A DNA stretch of 64,000 nt from Bradyrhizobium sp. ISRA430 (GTDB taxonomy: Bacteria > Pseudomonadota > Alphaproteobacteria > Rhizobiales > Xanthobacteraceae). Shown in pieces: positions 48,601-56,765 of this stretch; positions within the stretch are counted from its first letter, which is position 1; each line of letters begins with the position of its first letter. Below the pieces are notes generated by a model. It saw only the letters and a program-made list of their open reading frames with translations, had not been told where the DNA came from and ran no database searches. The translations under genes and the position numbers were made by a program. Location: assembly GCF_029909975.1 (NCBI RefSeq), contig NZ_CP094516.1, positions 5,952,001-6,016,000 on the forward strand, written 5' to 3'.

Positions 48601-48780
48601 GGCGCGGAAGATGTAGGAGGAACCGTCGACCAGGAAGACGTGGTCGCCCTTTCCGGCGGCCTTGGCCGCGACCGGTTTGGCAGCAGACTTGGCAGCAGCG
48701 GGCTTGGTGTCGGCGGCTGCCTTGGGCGCAGCAGCCTTGGTGTCAGCTTTGGCGGTGGTCTTCGGGGAGGTTTTGGGCAT
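45691..48780 (-). CDS. polA: DNA polymerase I with inactive-looking proofreading domain and Lys/Ala-rich tail
   Basis: The 1029-residue enzyme repairs and finishes lagging-strand DNA. An unusual N-terminal tail (1-45) is rich in Lys, Ala, Pro and Thr, like a histone H1 tail. The 5'-3' nuclease follows (about 47-330; FLVDGSSYIFRAYHALP). The 3'-5' exonuclease fold is present, but its metal residues are replaced: ETK at 443-445 where E. coli has DTE, Thr522 for Asp424, Leu594 for Tyr497, Thr598 for Asp501. Polymerase motifs A (DYSQIELR), B (RRAKAINFGIIYG) and C (VHDELIFEV) are intact. Start 48780 is the ATG before the tail; the upstream open frame is repeat sequence. Confidence 0.95.
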   Translation of the reverse strand: MPKTSPKTTAKADTKAAAPKAAADTKPAAAKSAAKPVAAKAAGKGDHVFLVDGSSYIFRAYHALPPLNRKSDGLQVNAVLGFCNMLWKLLRDMPPDNRPTHLAIVFDKSEVTFRNTIYPDYKAHRPPAPDDLIPQFALIREAVRAFDLPCLEQAGFEADDLIATYVREACERGATATIVSSDKDLMQLVTDCVTMYDTMKDRRIGIPEVVEKFGVPPEKVVEVQALAGDSTDNVPGVPGIGVKTAAQLIIEYGDLEQLLFRAGEIKQPKRREALLENAEKARISRQLVLLDDKVKLDVPLDDLVVHEPDARKLIAFLKAMEFSTLTRRVADYSQIDPADVEADPGYKSGASVFSPLPPSDVVPAPGPGTAAQAAPGAKERNKTAGKEDKAASLKGAPISLAAAREEALKKLPVDRSKYQTIKTRAELDAFVARIHEVGHVAIETKANSINPMQADLCGIALALAPNDACYVPLAHKQSGGGAGLFDAGLAPDQVKHADAIDALRPVLESIGILKVGFDVKFTAVALAQHGISLRNYDDALLISYVLDAGRGSHALASLAERWFGHAMLAENGLLGSGKNKLTFDQVPIDKATPLSAETADVILRVWRVLKPRLIAEHMTTVYEMLERPLVSVLARMERRGIAIDRQVLSRLSGEFAQTAARVEAEIQEIAGEPVNVGSPKQIGDILFGKMGLPGGSKTKTGAWSTTAQVLDDLAEQGYDFPKKILEWRQVSKLKSTYTDALPTYVNPQTHRVHTTYALAATTTGRLSSNEPNLQNIPVRTEDGRKIRRAFIATPGHKLVSADYSQIELRLLAEIADIPVLKQAFRDGLDIHAMTASEMFGVPIKGMPSEIRRRAKAINFGIIYGISAFGLANQLGIAREEASAYIKKYFERFPGIRAYMDETKEFCRSYGYVTTLFGRKCHYPDIKASNASVRAFNERAAINARLQGTAADIIRRAMNRVEDALAEKKLSAQMLLQVHDELIFEVPDAEVEATLPVVQHVMQDAPFPAVLLSVPLHVDARAATNWDEAH

Positions 48781-48856
48781 GGCCGCAATGTATGAATTTT
48801 TGCGGCATTTGACAGCCTTGGATGGGGGAATTTTGGGCTGATTCCCACACTTCACT

Positions 48857-48958
48857 GTCGTCCCGGACAAGCGCAGCGCCGGGCAGCGCGGAGAAGTTTG
48901 GCGAAGACTCGTGGTTGCCGTCTCCCGCCACAACCTCTCCCTGGGGGTATGGGTCCCC
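48857..48958. repeat. Dispersed repeat, GTCGTCCCGG family (copy with 50-bp tail)
   Basis: It starts GTCGTCCCGG, carries the tail TTTGGCGAAGACTCGTGG...CCACAACCTCTCCCTG that is nearly identical to 6719-6763, and ends with GTATGGGTCCC. It occupies the gap upstream of polA. Confidence 0.7.
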
Positions 48959-48988
48959 GAGTTCAGCGGCGCTCGGCCGCTTCAACCC

Positions 48989-49068
48989 CGTCATTGCGAG
49001 CGCAGCGAAGCAATCCAGAGTCTTTCCGCGGAGGGATTCTGGATTGCTTCGCTGCGCTCGCAATGACG
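48989..49068. repeat. Dispersed inverted repeat (ATTGCGAGCG family, copy 5)
   Basis: Nearly the same as copy 1: arms of about 30 bp (left arm CGTCATTGCGAGCGCAGCGA) around a centre containing TCTTTCCGCGGAGG. Together with the repeat at 48857 it fills the gap 48781-49082, where no gene is seen. Confidence 0.9.
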
Positions 49069-49082
49069 GTGTGGAGAGAGCG

Positions 49083-50153
49083 TTACTCCGCCGCCTGCAA
49101 CACCGCCGCGGCCTTCTTCGGCGCGATCCAGAACGCCTCGGGCCGCTCGAACAGGAATTTGGCATTGAGCCGCAGCGCGGCCTGCCAGATCGCGAGCGAT
49201 CCGATCACGCCGAAGATGGTCACGATCAGCGACACCGTGCCGATGTCGGGAATGACGCCCGTGCGGAGCAGCAGCGTTCGGGTCGCGGCCATCGGCAGGA
49301 AGAAGGCGAGATAGATCACGATCGAATGCTCGCCGCAGAAGCGAAAGAAGTTCAGCCAGTGGGCGCGCGCGAGCAGCGTGCCGATCGTGATGATCGCACA
49401 GGCGCCGGAAAAGCCCAGCATCAGCGACACGATCTTCCATTCGCTCGCGCCGAGCGCGACGAGGCTTGCGTTGATGATCGCCCATGCTGCGAGCGCGGCG
49501 AGCGCAATCGCAGGGTGCCGCCGCGCGCGGTCCGACAGCGCGAAGACGTAATCGGCGAACAGATAGCCGGAGTAGAAATATACGAAGCGCGCGCAGAACT
49601 CGTCGATCACGGTCCAGCCGGTCGCGATGCGCGCCGTCTCCAGCGAGGCGGCAATGAGCCAAATCGCGAGCGGCGGGATTCGCCGTGTCAGTTTTGTGAC
49701 GACAAAGAAGATCGGCAGCAGGTAGATGAACCAGAGCGTGCCGAACGGCTCGATGAAGGATTCGAGATAGAGCAGGCCGACGGCGGCGCGCCAGCTCGAT
49801 GACGCGGCGAAGGCCGGTGCCTTGAAGGCGAACTGGATTGTCACCCAGACGACATAAAAATAAGCGAAATGCACGACCTTGCGGTCGAGATAGGTTCGCC
49901 AGTCCCGGCCGATCACGAGGGGAAGGAACAGGCCCGAAATCAGGAAGAAATCCGGCATCCGGAACGGCTTTGCGAAGGCCACCAGCACATGCATGAACCC
50001 GGTCTCGCCAGCGGCGAGCTCGACCCCCAGCACGGAATGCATCATCACCACCATGACGATGCAGATGCCCTTGGCGTAGTCGACCCAGTCGACGCGCGGG
50101 CCGGCCGGGCGCTTGGAGTCTCCGCTCGCGACCATTGTGCCTGATAGTGTCAT
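49083..50153 (-). CDS. Acyltransferase-3 family membrane protein
   Basis: The 356-residue protein has about ten membrane helices. The family start is VDWVDYAKGICIVMVVMMHS (about 21-40), with the conserved His39, followed by FRMPDFFLISGLF. Acyltransferase-3 proteins move acetyl, succinyl or other acyl groups onto surface glycans such as exopolysaccharide or periplasmic glucans. The acceptor is unknown. It is divergent from UDP-glucose dehydrogenase, which would supply uronic acid for such a polymer; that link is only positional. Confidence 0.87.
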   Translation of the reverse strand: MTLSGTMVASGDSKRPAGPRVDWVDYAKGICIVMVVMMHSVLGVELAAGETGFMHVLVAFAKPFRMPDFFLISGLFLPLVIGRDWRTYLDRKVVHFAYFYVVWVTIQFAFKAPAFAASSSWRAAVGLLYLESFIEPFGTLWFIYLLPIFFVVTKLTRRIPPLAIWLIAASLETARIATGWTVIDEFCARFVYFYSGYLFADYVFALSDRARRHPAIALAALAAWAIINASLVALGASEWKIVSLMLGFSGACAIITIGTLLARAHWLNFFRFCGEHSIVIYLAFFLPMAATRTLLLRTGVIPDIGTVSLIVTIFGVIGSLAIWQAALRLNAKFLFERPEAFWIAPKKAAAVLQAAE

Positions 50154-50346
50154 GGTGTCCCTTTTCGAGGCGCCGGCGCCCCGGATCTGTCCGGGGCCGG
50201 GGCAGTGTGGGGCCTCAGCGGTTTCCGACTTCTTTATCGGTACAAATCGCGTGCCGGTTTCCGAACGCGGGCTCTTCCCTCCCCTCGGGAAAATGCTAAA
50301 CCGCCCCGAATTGGGGTTTCGTTAACCAGGACAAACAGGGTCTTCT

Positions 50347-51663
50347 ATGCGAATCGCGATGATCGGCACGGGTTACGTGGGATTGGTATCCGGGGCCTGC
50401 TTTGCGGATTTCGGTCACGACGTTACCTGCGTCGACAAGGATCAGGGCAAGATCGCAGCGCTCCACCGCGGCGAGATCCCGATCTACGAGCCCGGGCTCG
50501 ACGAGCTGGTCGCAACCAATGTGAAAGCCAAGCGCCTGAGCTTCACCACCGACCTGTCCAAGCCGGTGGCGGAAGCCGACGCGGTCTTCATCGCGGTCGG
50601 CACGCCTTCGCGCCGCGGCGATGGTCATGCCGATCTGTCCTACGTCTACGCCGCCGCGCGCGAAATCGCGCAGTCGCTCTCGGGCTTCACCGTCGTGGTG
50701 ACGAAATCGACCGTTCCGGTCGGCACCGGCGACGAGGTCGAGCGCATCATCCGCGAGACCAATCCGCAAGCCGACGTCGTGGTCGCCTCCAACCCCGAAT
50801 TCCTGCGTGAGGGCGCGGCGATCCGCGATTTCAAGTTCCCCGATCGCGTCGTCGTCGGCACGTCGGACGAGCGCGGCCGCAAGTTGATGGGCGATATCTA
50901 CCGGCCGCTGTCGCTGAACCAGGCACCCCTGATGTTCACGGAACGCCGCACCGCGGAGATGATCAAATACGCGGCGAACGCGTTCCTTGCCACCAAGATC
51001 ACCTTCATCAACGAGATCGCCGATCTCTCGGAGAAGGTCGGCGCCAATGTGCAGGAGGTGGCCCGCGGCATCGGCCTCGACAACCGCATCGGCACCAAGT
51101 TCCTGCATGCGGGGCCCGGCTTCGGCGGCTCCTGCTTTCCGAAGGACACCAAGGCGCTGATCAAGATCGCGCAGGACTACGACGTGCAGCTTCGCATCGT
51201 GGAGTCCGTGCTGGCGGTCAACGAGAACCGCAAGCGCGCGATGGCGCGCAAGGTCAGCCACGCGCTCGGCGGCGCCCTGCGCGGCAAGACCATCGCCGTA
51301 CTCGGCCTCACTTTCAAGCCCGACACCGACGATATGCGCGATGCGCCGTCGATTCCGCTGGTGACCGGTCTGCTCGACATGGGTGCGAAGGTCCGCGCCT
51401 TCGACCCGGTCGGCATGGAGCAGGCCAAGACTGAGCTCCCCAGCATCACCTATTGCGAGGATGCCTATTCCTGCGCGCAAGGCGCCGACGCGCTGGTCGT
51501 CGTCACCGAATGGGTGCAGTTCCGCGGACTCGACCTCGACCGGCTCAGAAGCGTCCTGGCGCGGCCCGTCGTCGTCGACTTGCGCAACATCTTCCGCCCC
51601 GAGGACATGGCCGCAGCCGGCTTCGTCTATGAGAGCGTCGGCCGGCCGCCGGTGCAGGGCTGA
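50347..51663 (+). CDS. UDP-glucose 6-dehydrogenase
   Basis: This cytosolic enzyme oxidises UDP-glucose to UDP-glucuronate with two NAD+. The 438 residues have the N-terminal NAD fold (MRIAMIGTGYVGLVSGACF), the central domain (AEMIKYAANAFLATKITFINE), the catalytic Cys in FGGSCFPKDTKAL (about 257-269) and the C-terminal UDP-binding part (GLTFKPDTDDMRDAPS). UDP-glucuronate feeds exopolysaccharide, LPS or capsule. The upstream gap (50154-50346) has small GC-rich hairpins and the probable promoter. A repeat pair follows the stop. Confidence 0.96.
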   Translation: MRIAMIGTGYVGLVSGACFADFGHDVTCVDKDQGKIAALHRGEIPIYEPGLDELVATNVKAKRLSFTTDLSKPVAEADAVFIAVGTPSRRGDGHADLSYVYAAAREIAQSLSGFTVVVTKSTVPVGTGDEVERIIRETNPQADVVVASNPEFLREGAAIRDFKFPDRVVVGTSDERGRKLMGDIYRPLSLNQAPLMFTERRTAEMIKYAANAFLATKITFINEIADLSEKVGANVQEVARGIGLDNRIGTKFLHAGPGFGGSCFPKDTKALIKIAQDYDVQLRIVESVLAVNENRKRAMARKVSHALGGALRGKTIAVLGLTFKPDTDDMRDAPSIPLVTGLLDMGAKVRAFDPVGMEQAKTELPSITYCEDAYSCAQGADALVVVTEWVQFRGLDLDRLRSVLARPVVVDLRNIFRPEDMAAAGFVYESVGRPPVQG

Positions 51664-51677
51664 CGCTACATCTTATT

Positions 51678-51774
51678 GTCATACCCCGCGAAGGCGGGGT
51701 ATCCAGTAACCCGCGATCTTCGTAACAACTTGGATCCGAGCTTACTGGATCGCCCGCCTGCGCGGGCGATGACG
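51678..51774. repeat. Pair of opposing REP-like hairpins after UDP-glucose dehydrogenase
   Basis: Hairpin 1 (51681-51702) is ATACCCCGC / GCGGGGTAT and hairpin 2 (51749-51770) is ATCGCCCGC / GCGGGCGAT. Each has CCAGTA or TACTGG on its inner side, giving two REP units in opposite orientation. It ends just before hrpB and may also terminate transcription. Confidence 0.85.
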
Positions 51775-51784
51775 GATAAATAGT

Positions 51785-54262
51785 TTGCCCCGCAGCTTCG
51801 ACACGCCCCTTCCGATCGACGCCGTGCTCGACGATCTGTCGCGCACGCTGGATCGGCACAACGCCGCCGTTCTGGTGGCGCCGCCGGGGGCCGGCAAGAC
51901 GACGCGGGTGCCGCTGGCGCTACTGGATGCGCCCTGGGCCAGGGACAAGAAGATCATCGTGCTGGAGCCGCGGCGCATCGCTACGCGCGCCAGCGCCGAT
52001 CGCATGGCCAAGTCGCTCGGCCAGCGTGCCGGCGAGACCGTCGGCTACCGCGTCCGCTTCGGCTCGAAGATATCGCGGGCAACGCGCATCGAGGTGGTGA
52101 CCGAAGGCATCTTCACCCGCCAGATCCTCGACGATCCCGAGCTCTCGGGCGTGGCCGCCATCCTGTTCGATGAATTCCACGAGCGGTCGCTTGACGCCGA
52201 TCTGGGCCTCGCCCTGGCGCGCGACGCGCAACTCGGCCTGCGCGAGGATTTGCGCATCCTCGTGATGTCGGCAACACTCGACGGTGCACGTGTCGCAAGG
52301 CTGCTGGGCGAAGCGCCCGTCGTCGAAAGCGAGGGCCGCGCTTATCCCGTCGAGACGCGCTATCTCGGCCGTAAGGCCGATGCGCCGGTGGAGCGGCAGA
52401 TGGCGGATGCGATCGCGTCCGCGCTGCGTGCAGACAGCGGCTCCGTGCTGGCGTTTCTGCCGGGCGCGGCCGAAATCCGCCGCACGCAGAATTTTCTCGC
52501 TGAGCGCGTGCAGGATGCCAGCACCGAGATCGTGCCGCTGTTTGGCGCGCTCGACGCCGCCGTGCAGGACCGCGCGATTGCGCCGGCGCCCAAGGGGATG
52601 CGCAAGGTGGTGCTTGCGACCTCGATCGCGGAGACCTCGTTGACCATCGAAGGCGTGCGCATCGTCGTCGATTCCGGGCTCGCCCGCGTGCCGCGTTACG
52701 AGCCGGATATCGGGCTGACGCGGCTCGAGACCGTGCGTGCCTCGCGCGCGGCGGTGGACCAGCGTCGCGGCCGTGCCGGCCGAACCGAGCCTGGCGTCTG
52801 CTACCGGCTCTGGGACGAGCCGCAGACGGCATCGCTTGCGCCCTACACCCAGCCGGAAATCCTCAGCGCCGATCTGTCGTCGCTGGTGCTCGACCTCGCG
52901 CAATGGGGCGTTGCCGATCCCGCCGCGCTGTCGTTCCTCGATCCGCCGCCGCAGCCGGCCTGGAAGGAAGCCAGGAGCTTGCTCGCTGAACTCAACGCGC
53001 TCGATGGCGATGGTCGCATCACCGCGGAAGGCAAGAGCCTGCGCGCGCTGGCGCTGCCGCCGCGGCTCGCGCGCATGATCGTGGATTCGCATCGCGCGGG
53101 CGCAGGCGAGGCGGCGGCCGAGATCGCCGCCATCCTCACCGAGCGCGGGCTCGGCGGCGATAGCGTCGATCTCGAGCACAGGCTCGATCAATTCCGTCGC
53201 GACCGTTCGCCGCGCGCGACCAGTGCCCGCGATCTGGCGCGGCGCTGGGCTTCGCAGGTGGCGGGTTCAGAGAAGGCCCCGCCGGAGCAGGATGACCTCT
53301 CCACAGGCCTGATGCTCGCCTATGCCTTTCCCGACCGGGTCGCGCGCAACCGCGGCAATGGCAGCTTCGTCCTCGCCAACGGCCGCGGCGCCGCGGTCGA
53401 GCAAACCTCCTCGCTCGCGCGCGCGCCCTACATCGCCGTCGGGGAAATGACGGGAACGGCGGCGAGCGGACGCATCCTGCTGGCGGCGCCGATCACACAG
53501 GATGACATCGAGCGGCATTTCGCCGAGCATGTCGAGGTCACTGATGAGATCTCGTTCGATCGCAGCGCTATGGCGCTGCGGGCACGGCGCAAGCGCGCGC
53601 TGCATGCGATCACGCTCTCGGAGGCGCCGCTTGCGCTCTCGCCATCGGAAGCGACCGCGCGCATCCTTGCCGACGGGCTGATCGCCGCCGGGCTCGAGCG
53701 GCTGCCGTGGTCGAAACAGGCCGGGCAATGGCGCGACCGCGTGATGTTCCTGCGCAAGGCTGAAGGCGAAAGCTGGCCCGACGTCTCGGACGACGGGCTG
53801 ATAGCGCGGCGCGACGACTGGCTGGTGCCGGCGCTCTACGACAAGACCGCGCTCAAGGATGTGTCCGCCGGCGATCTCTCCGATGCACTGATGGCGCTGC
53901 TGCCCTGGGAATTGCGTGCGCGACTCGATCGCGAGGCGCCGACCCATTTCGAGGCGCCGACCGGCACCATGCTCGCGATCGACTATGAGGCCGAGCAGGG
54001 ACCGACCATCGCGGTGCGGCTCCAGGAGTTGTTCGGGCTCAACACGCATCCTTCGATCGCGGCCGGCAAGGTGCCGCTGGTGCTGGAATTGCTGTCGCCG
54101 GCGCAGCGCCCGGTGCAAGTGACGCGCGACCTTCCCGGCTTCTGGCGCGGAAGCTACAGCGCGGTGCGCTCGGACTTGCGCGGGCGCTATCCGCGCCACC
54201 CCTGGCCGGACGATCCCGCAAGCGCGCTGCCGACCCGGCGGGCCAAGCCGCGCGGCACGTGA
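51785..54262 (+). CDS. hrpB: ATP-dependent helicase HrpB
   Basis: The 825-residue DEAH-box helicase shows Walker A VAPPGAGKTTRVP (about 31-43), the DEAH-type box as DEFHERS, motif III VMSATLDG and the motif VI region DQRRGRAGRTEPGVCYRLW. The C-terminal HrpB-specific domain follows (GRYPRHPWPDDP at the end). RNA or RNP remodelling is expected, but its exact role in bacteria is not clear. The start is a TTG at 51785 directly after the REP pair with no strong ribosome site, so the true start could be a little downstream. Confidence 0.93.
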   Translation: MPRSFDTPLPIDAVLDDLSRTLDRHNAAVLVAPPGAGKTTRVPLALLDAPWARDKKIIVLEPRRIATRASADRMAKSLGQRAGETVGYRVRFGSKISRATRIEVVTEGIFTRQILDDPELSGVAAILFDEFHERSLDADLGLALARDAQLGLREDLRILVMSATLDGARVARLLGEAPVVESEGRAYPVETRYLGRKADAPVERQMADAIASALRADSGSVLAFLPGAAEIRRTQNFLAERVQDASTEIVPLFGALDAAVQDRAIAPAPKGMRKVVLATSIAETSLTIEGVRIVVDSGLARVPRYEPDIGLTRLETVRASRAAVDQRRGRAGRTEPGVCYRLWDEPQTASLAPYTQPEILSADLSSLVLDLAQWGVADPAALSFLDPPPQPAWKEARSLLAELNALDGDGRITAEGKSLRALALPPRLARMIVDSHRAGAGEAAAEIAAILTERGLGGDSVDLEHRLDQFRRDRSPRATSARDLARRWASQVAGSEKAPPEQDDLSTGLMLAYAFPDRVARNRGNGSFVLANGRGAAVEQTSSLARAPYIAVGEMTGTAASGRILLAAPITQDDIERHFAEHVEVTDEISFDRSAMALRARRKRALHAITLSEAPLALSPSEATARILADGLIAAGLERLPWSKQAGQWRDRVMFLRKAEGESWPDVSDDGLIARRDDWLVPALYDKTALKDVSAGDLSDALMALLPWELRARLDREAPTHFEAPTGTMLAIDYEAEQGPTIAVRLQELFGLNTHPSIAAGKVPLVLELLSPAQRPVQVTRDLPGFWRGSYSAVRSDLRGRYPRHPWPDDPASALPTRRAKPRGT

Positions 54263-54347
54263 TCATTTCGCGCCGCTTCTCGGCGCTAGCGGCGATCTCC
54301 AAAGAGTGCTTAGATTTGCGGACCGGATCACGGAAGCGCCAGTACCC

Positions 54348-54353
54348 AGGAGG
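54348..54353 (+). promoter_or_regulatory. Ribosome binding site fixing a TTG start
   Basis: AGGAGG lies 5 bases before the TTG at 54359, which decides the start of the NCS1 permease. Confidence 0.8.
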
Positions 54354-54358
54354 CCGCT

Positions 54359-55810
54359 TTGGAGATCAAGAACGCCTCGCCATCGCTCTACAACGAAGAT
54401 CTGGCACCGGCGCGGGTCCGCAATTGGGGCGCCTTCAGCATTTTCAACGTCTGGACGTCGGACGTTCACAGCCTCTGGGGCTATTACCTCGCCGCCAGCC
54501 TGTTTCTCCTCTGCGGCACATTCATCAACTTCATCCTGGCGATCGGACTAGGTTCGCTCGTCATCTTTTTCCTGATGAGCTTGATCGGCAATGCCGGCGT
54601 CCGAACCGGCGTGCCCTATCCGGTTCTGGCGCGCGCCTCCTTCGGTGTATGGGGCGCGAACCTCCCCGCTCTGGTGCGGGCGATCGTCGCGTGCTTCTGG
54701 TATGGCGCGCAGACTTCGGCCGCCTCGAATGCGATCGTCGCGCTGCTGACGCGCATGGATGCCTTCAAGTCGTTCCACGAATCCAGCCATGTGCTCGGAC
54801 ATTCCGGTCTCGAGGTCATCTGCTTCGTCGTGGTTTGGGCGTTGCAGCTTTTGATCATTCAGCACGGGATGGAGACCGTGCGCCGCTTTCAGGATTGGGC
54901 CGGACCTGCCGTTTGGTTGATGATGCTGATCCTTGCGATCTATCTTTGCGTCAAGGCCGGCGGCATCTCGGTGATCTCGCCGATCCCGCACGACGTGCTG
55001 TTGGAGAAGACCAAGGATGCCGGCGTACCCGGCGTGCCCGGCTCTCCAGCCGCGCTATTCGCTGTTGCTGCGACCTGGATCACCTACTTCGCCGCGCTCT
55101 ACCTCAATTTCTGCGACTTCTCTCGCTACGCGCCGGATGCCGCCGCGTTGCGCAAGGGCAATATCTGGGGTCTGCCCGTCAACTTGATCCTGTTCTCGCT
55201 GGTCGCGGGCGTGACCACGATTGCGGCTTTCCACGTTTATCAGGAGGTGCTGCTGCATCCCGACCAGATCTCGGCGAAATTCGATAGCTGGTCCCTGGCA
55301 CTGCTCGCGGCGATCACGTTCGCGGTGGCAACACTCGGCATCAATGTCGTCGCAAATTTCGTCTCGCCGGCGTTCGATTTCTCGAACGTTTTCCCCAAGT
55401 ACATCGATTTCAAGAAAGGCGGCTATATCGCGGCTCTGATTGCGCTACTGCTTTATCCCTTCGCGCCTTGGGAAGGGAGCGCCGCTTCATTCGTCGGGGG
55501 GATCGGCGCGACGATGGGACCGATCTTCGGCGTCATGATGGTCGACTATTATCTCATCGCGAAGGGCAGGGTGAACGTGCCGGCCCTGTATCAGGAAAAT
55601 GGCGAATACCATTTCCAGAACGGCTGGAACGTCAGCGCGTTCATCGCCGCCGCGATCGGTGCGCTGTTCTCGTCCATCTTGCCGAACTTCACGTCCATCC
55701 TGCCGTCCTGGTGGGCGGTCTATGGATGGTTCTTCGGTGTGGCGATCGCGGGCGCGGTTTATTATGTGCTGCGTGTCACGATGTCGAGTCCCGTCGCGAA
55801 AGCCGCCTGA
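54359..55810 (+). CDS. NCS1-family nucleobase/cytosine/allantoin permease
   Basis: The 483-residue protein has about twelve membrane helices. Its N-terminus shows the NCS1 features NEDLAPARVRNWGAFSIFNVWTSD (about 10-33) and GNAGVRTGVPYPVLARASFGVWGA (about 80-103). These sodium- or proton-coupled symporters import cytosine, uracil, allantoin, hydantoin or related compounds; the exact ligand is unknown. No catabolic gene is beside it. The TTG start is supported by AGGAGG 5 bases upstream. Confidence 0.9.
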   Translation: MEIKNASPSLYNEDLAPARVRNWGAFSIFNVWTSDVHSLWGYYLAASLFLLCGTFINFILAIGLGSLVIFFLMSLIGNAGVRTGVPYPVLARASFGVWGANLPALVRAIVACFWYGAQTSAASNAIVALLTRMDAFKSFHESSHVLGHSGLEVICFVVVWALQLLIIQHGMETVRRFQDWAGPAVWLMMLILAIYLCVKAGGISVISPIPHDVLLEKTKDAGVPGVPGSPAALFAVAATWITYFAALYLNFCDFSRYAPDAAALRKGNIWGLPVNLILFSLVAGVTTIAAFHVYQEVLLHPDQISAKFDSWSLALLAAITFAVATLGINVVANFVSPAFDFSNVFPKYIDFKKGGYIAALIALLLYPFAPWEGSAASFVGGIGATMGPIFGVMMVDYYLIAKGRVNVPALYQENGEYHFQNGWNVSAFIAAAIGALFSSILPNFTSILPSWWAVYGWFFGVAIAGAVYYVLRVTMSSPVAKAA

Positions 55811-56017
55811 CAAGTCGAGAATCGACAGCGTTGCTTCCGGCCTGCTCACGGGCAAGGCCGCCATTTGTCGGCATCATGGGTCCGCTCCGCACATTCGCAA
55901 GCTCGCATTAACGCTTCCGTCACCCTTTTCGCCAAAATGGCACCGTTCCGGCCGCGCCCTTGCTCGCGGGCCGGCGCCTTGCGTGGTGAAATCGAGCTTT
56001 CGGTTCCGAGTGGTGTC

Positions 56018-56530
56018 ATGCGTAACATTATGATCTTCGCGGCCATCATGATCGGCCTGGGCACCTTCATGGCGCAGATGGCGGACAAGATGAGCTCCGC
56101 GTCCGCGACATCCGCGCCGCGCACGACGGTTGCCCTTGCAGCCACCCCGCCGGCCAGTAGTCGCAGCCTCACCATCCCCCGCGACGCGCGCGGCCATTTC
56201 CAGACCGAAGGGCGGATCGACGGACAGCGTATCGGCTTCATGGTCGATACCGGCGCCTCCGTGGTGGCGCTGAACGAGACTTCGGCCGCCCGCTTCGGTC
56301 TGCGGCCTTCACGCAGCGACTACAACGCGACCGTCTCTACTGCCAACGGGACCATCAAGGCCGCGCGTACCCGCATCGCCATGCTCGAAGTCGGCGGCCT
56401 CATCGTGCGCGACGTCGATGCCATGGTGCTGCCGGACGAGGCGTTGTCCGAAAACCTGCTCGGGCTCTCCTTCCTGTCCCGCCTCAAGCGCTTCGAATAC
56501 GCCAACGGACAGATGGTGCTGGAGCAGTAA
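56018..56530 (+). CDS. Retropepsin-like aspartic protease, membrane-anchored (TIGR02281/clan AA type)
   Basis: The 170-residue protein has one N-terminal membrane helix (NIMIFAAIMIGLGTFMAQM, 3-21) and then a single clan AA protease domain (about 50-168). The active Asp is in GFMVDTGASVVALNE, and the ending LLGLSFLSRLKRFEYANGQMVL is the family's closing motif. It is predicted to sit in the periplasm and to work as a dimer. Targets are unknown. I chose the ATG at 56018 because the membrane segment starts there; a longer frame from 55865 has no domain. Confidence 0.85.
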   Translation: MRNIMIFAAIMIGLGTFMAQMADKMSSASATSAPRTTVALAATPPASSRSLTIPRDARGHFQTEGRIDGQRIGFMVDTGASVVALNETSAARFGLRPSRSDYNATVSTANGTIKAARTRIAMLEVGGLIVRDVDAMVLPDEALSENLLGLSFLSRLKRFEYANGQMVLEQ

Positions 56531-56765
56531 GCGGGCTTGAACGCCTGCCGTAGCGCGGGGACGTACAAGTCCAGTCAGCGATGTCGACTTGTTGCTCGAC
56601 GGTGTCGGAGCGCCTAGCAGCCAGAATCGACCCCGGGTAACCTTTTTGCGCGTTACCAAACTGCCGCAATTATAAGCCATAAGCTGGCAATCCCGCCTTT
56701 CGCTGCGGCCCGGCATTCGCTAAGGCTGCAGCGATTTTCCTGCCCCGTTCCACGAGACCCGCTCA

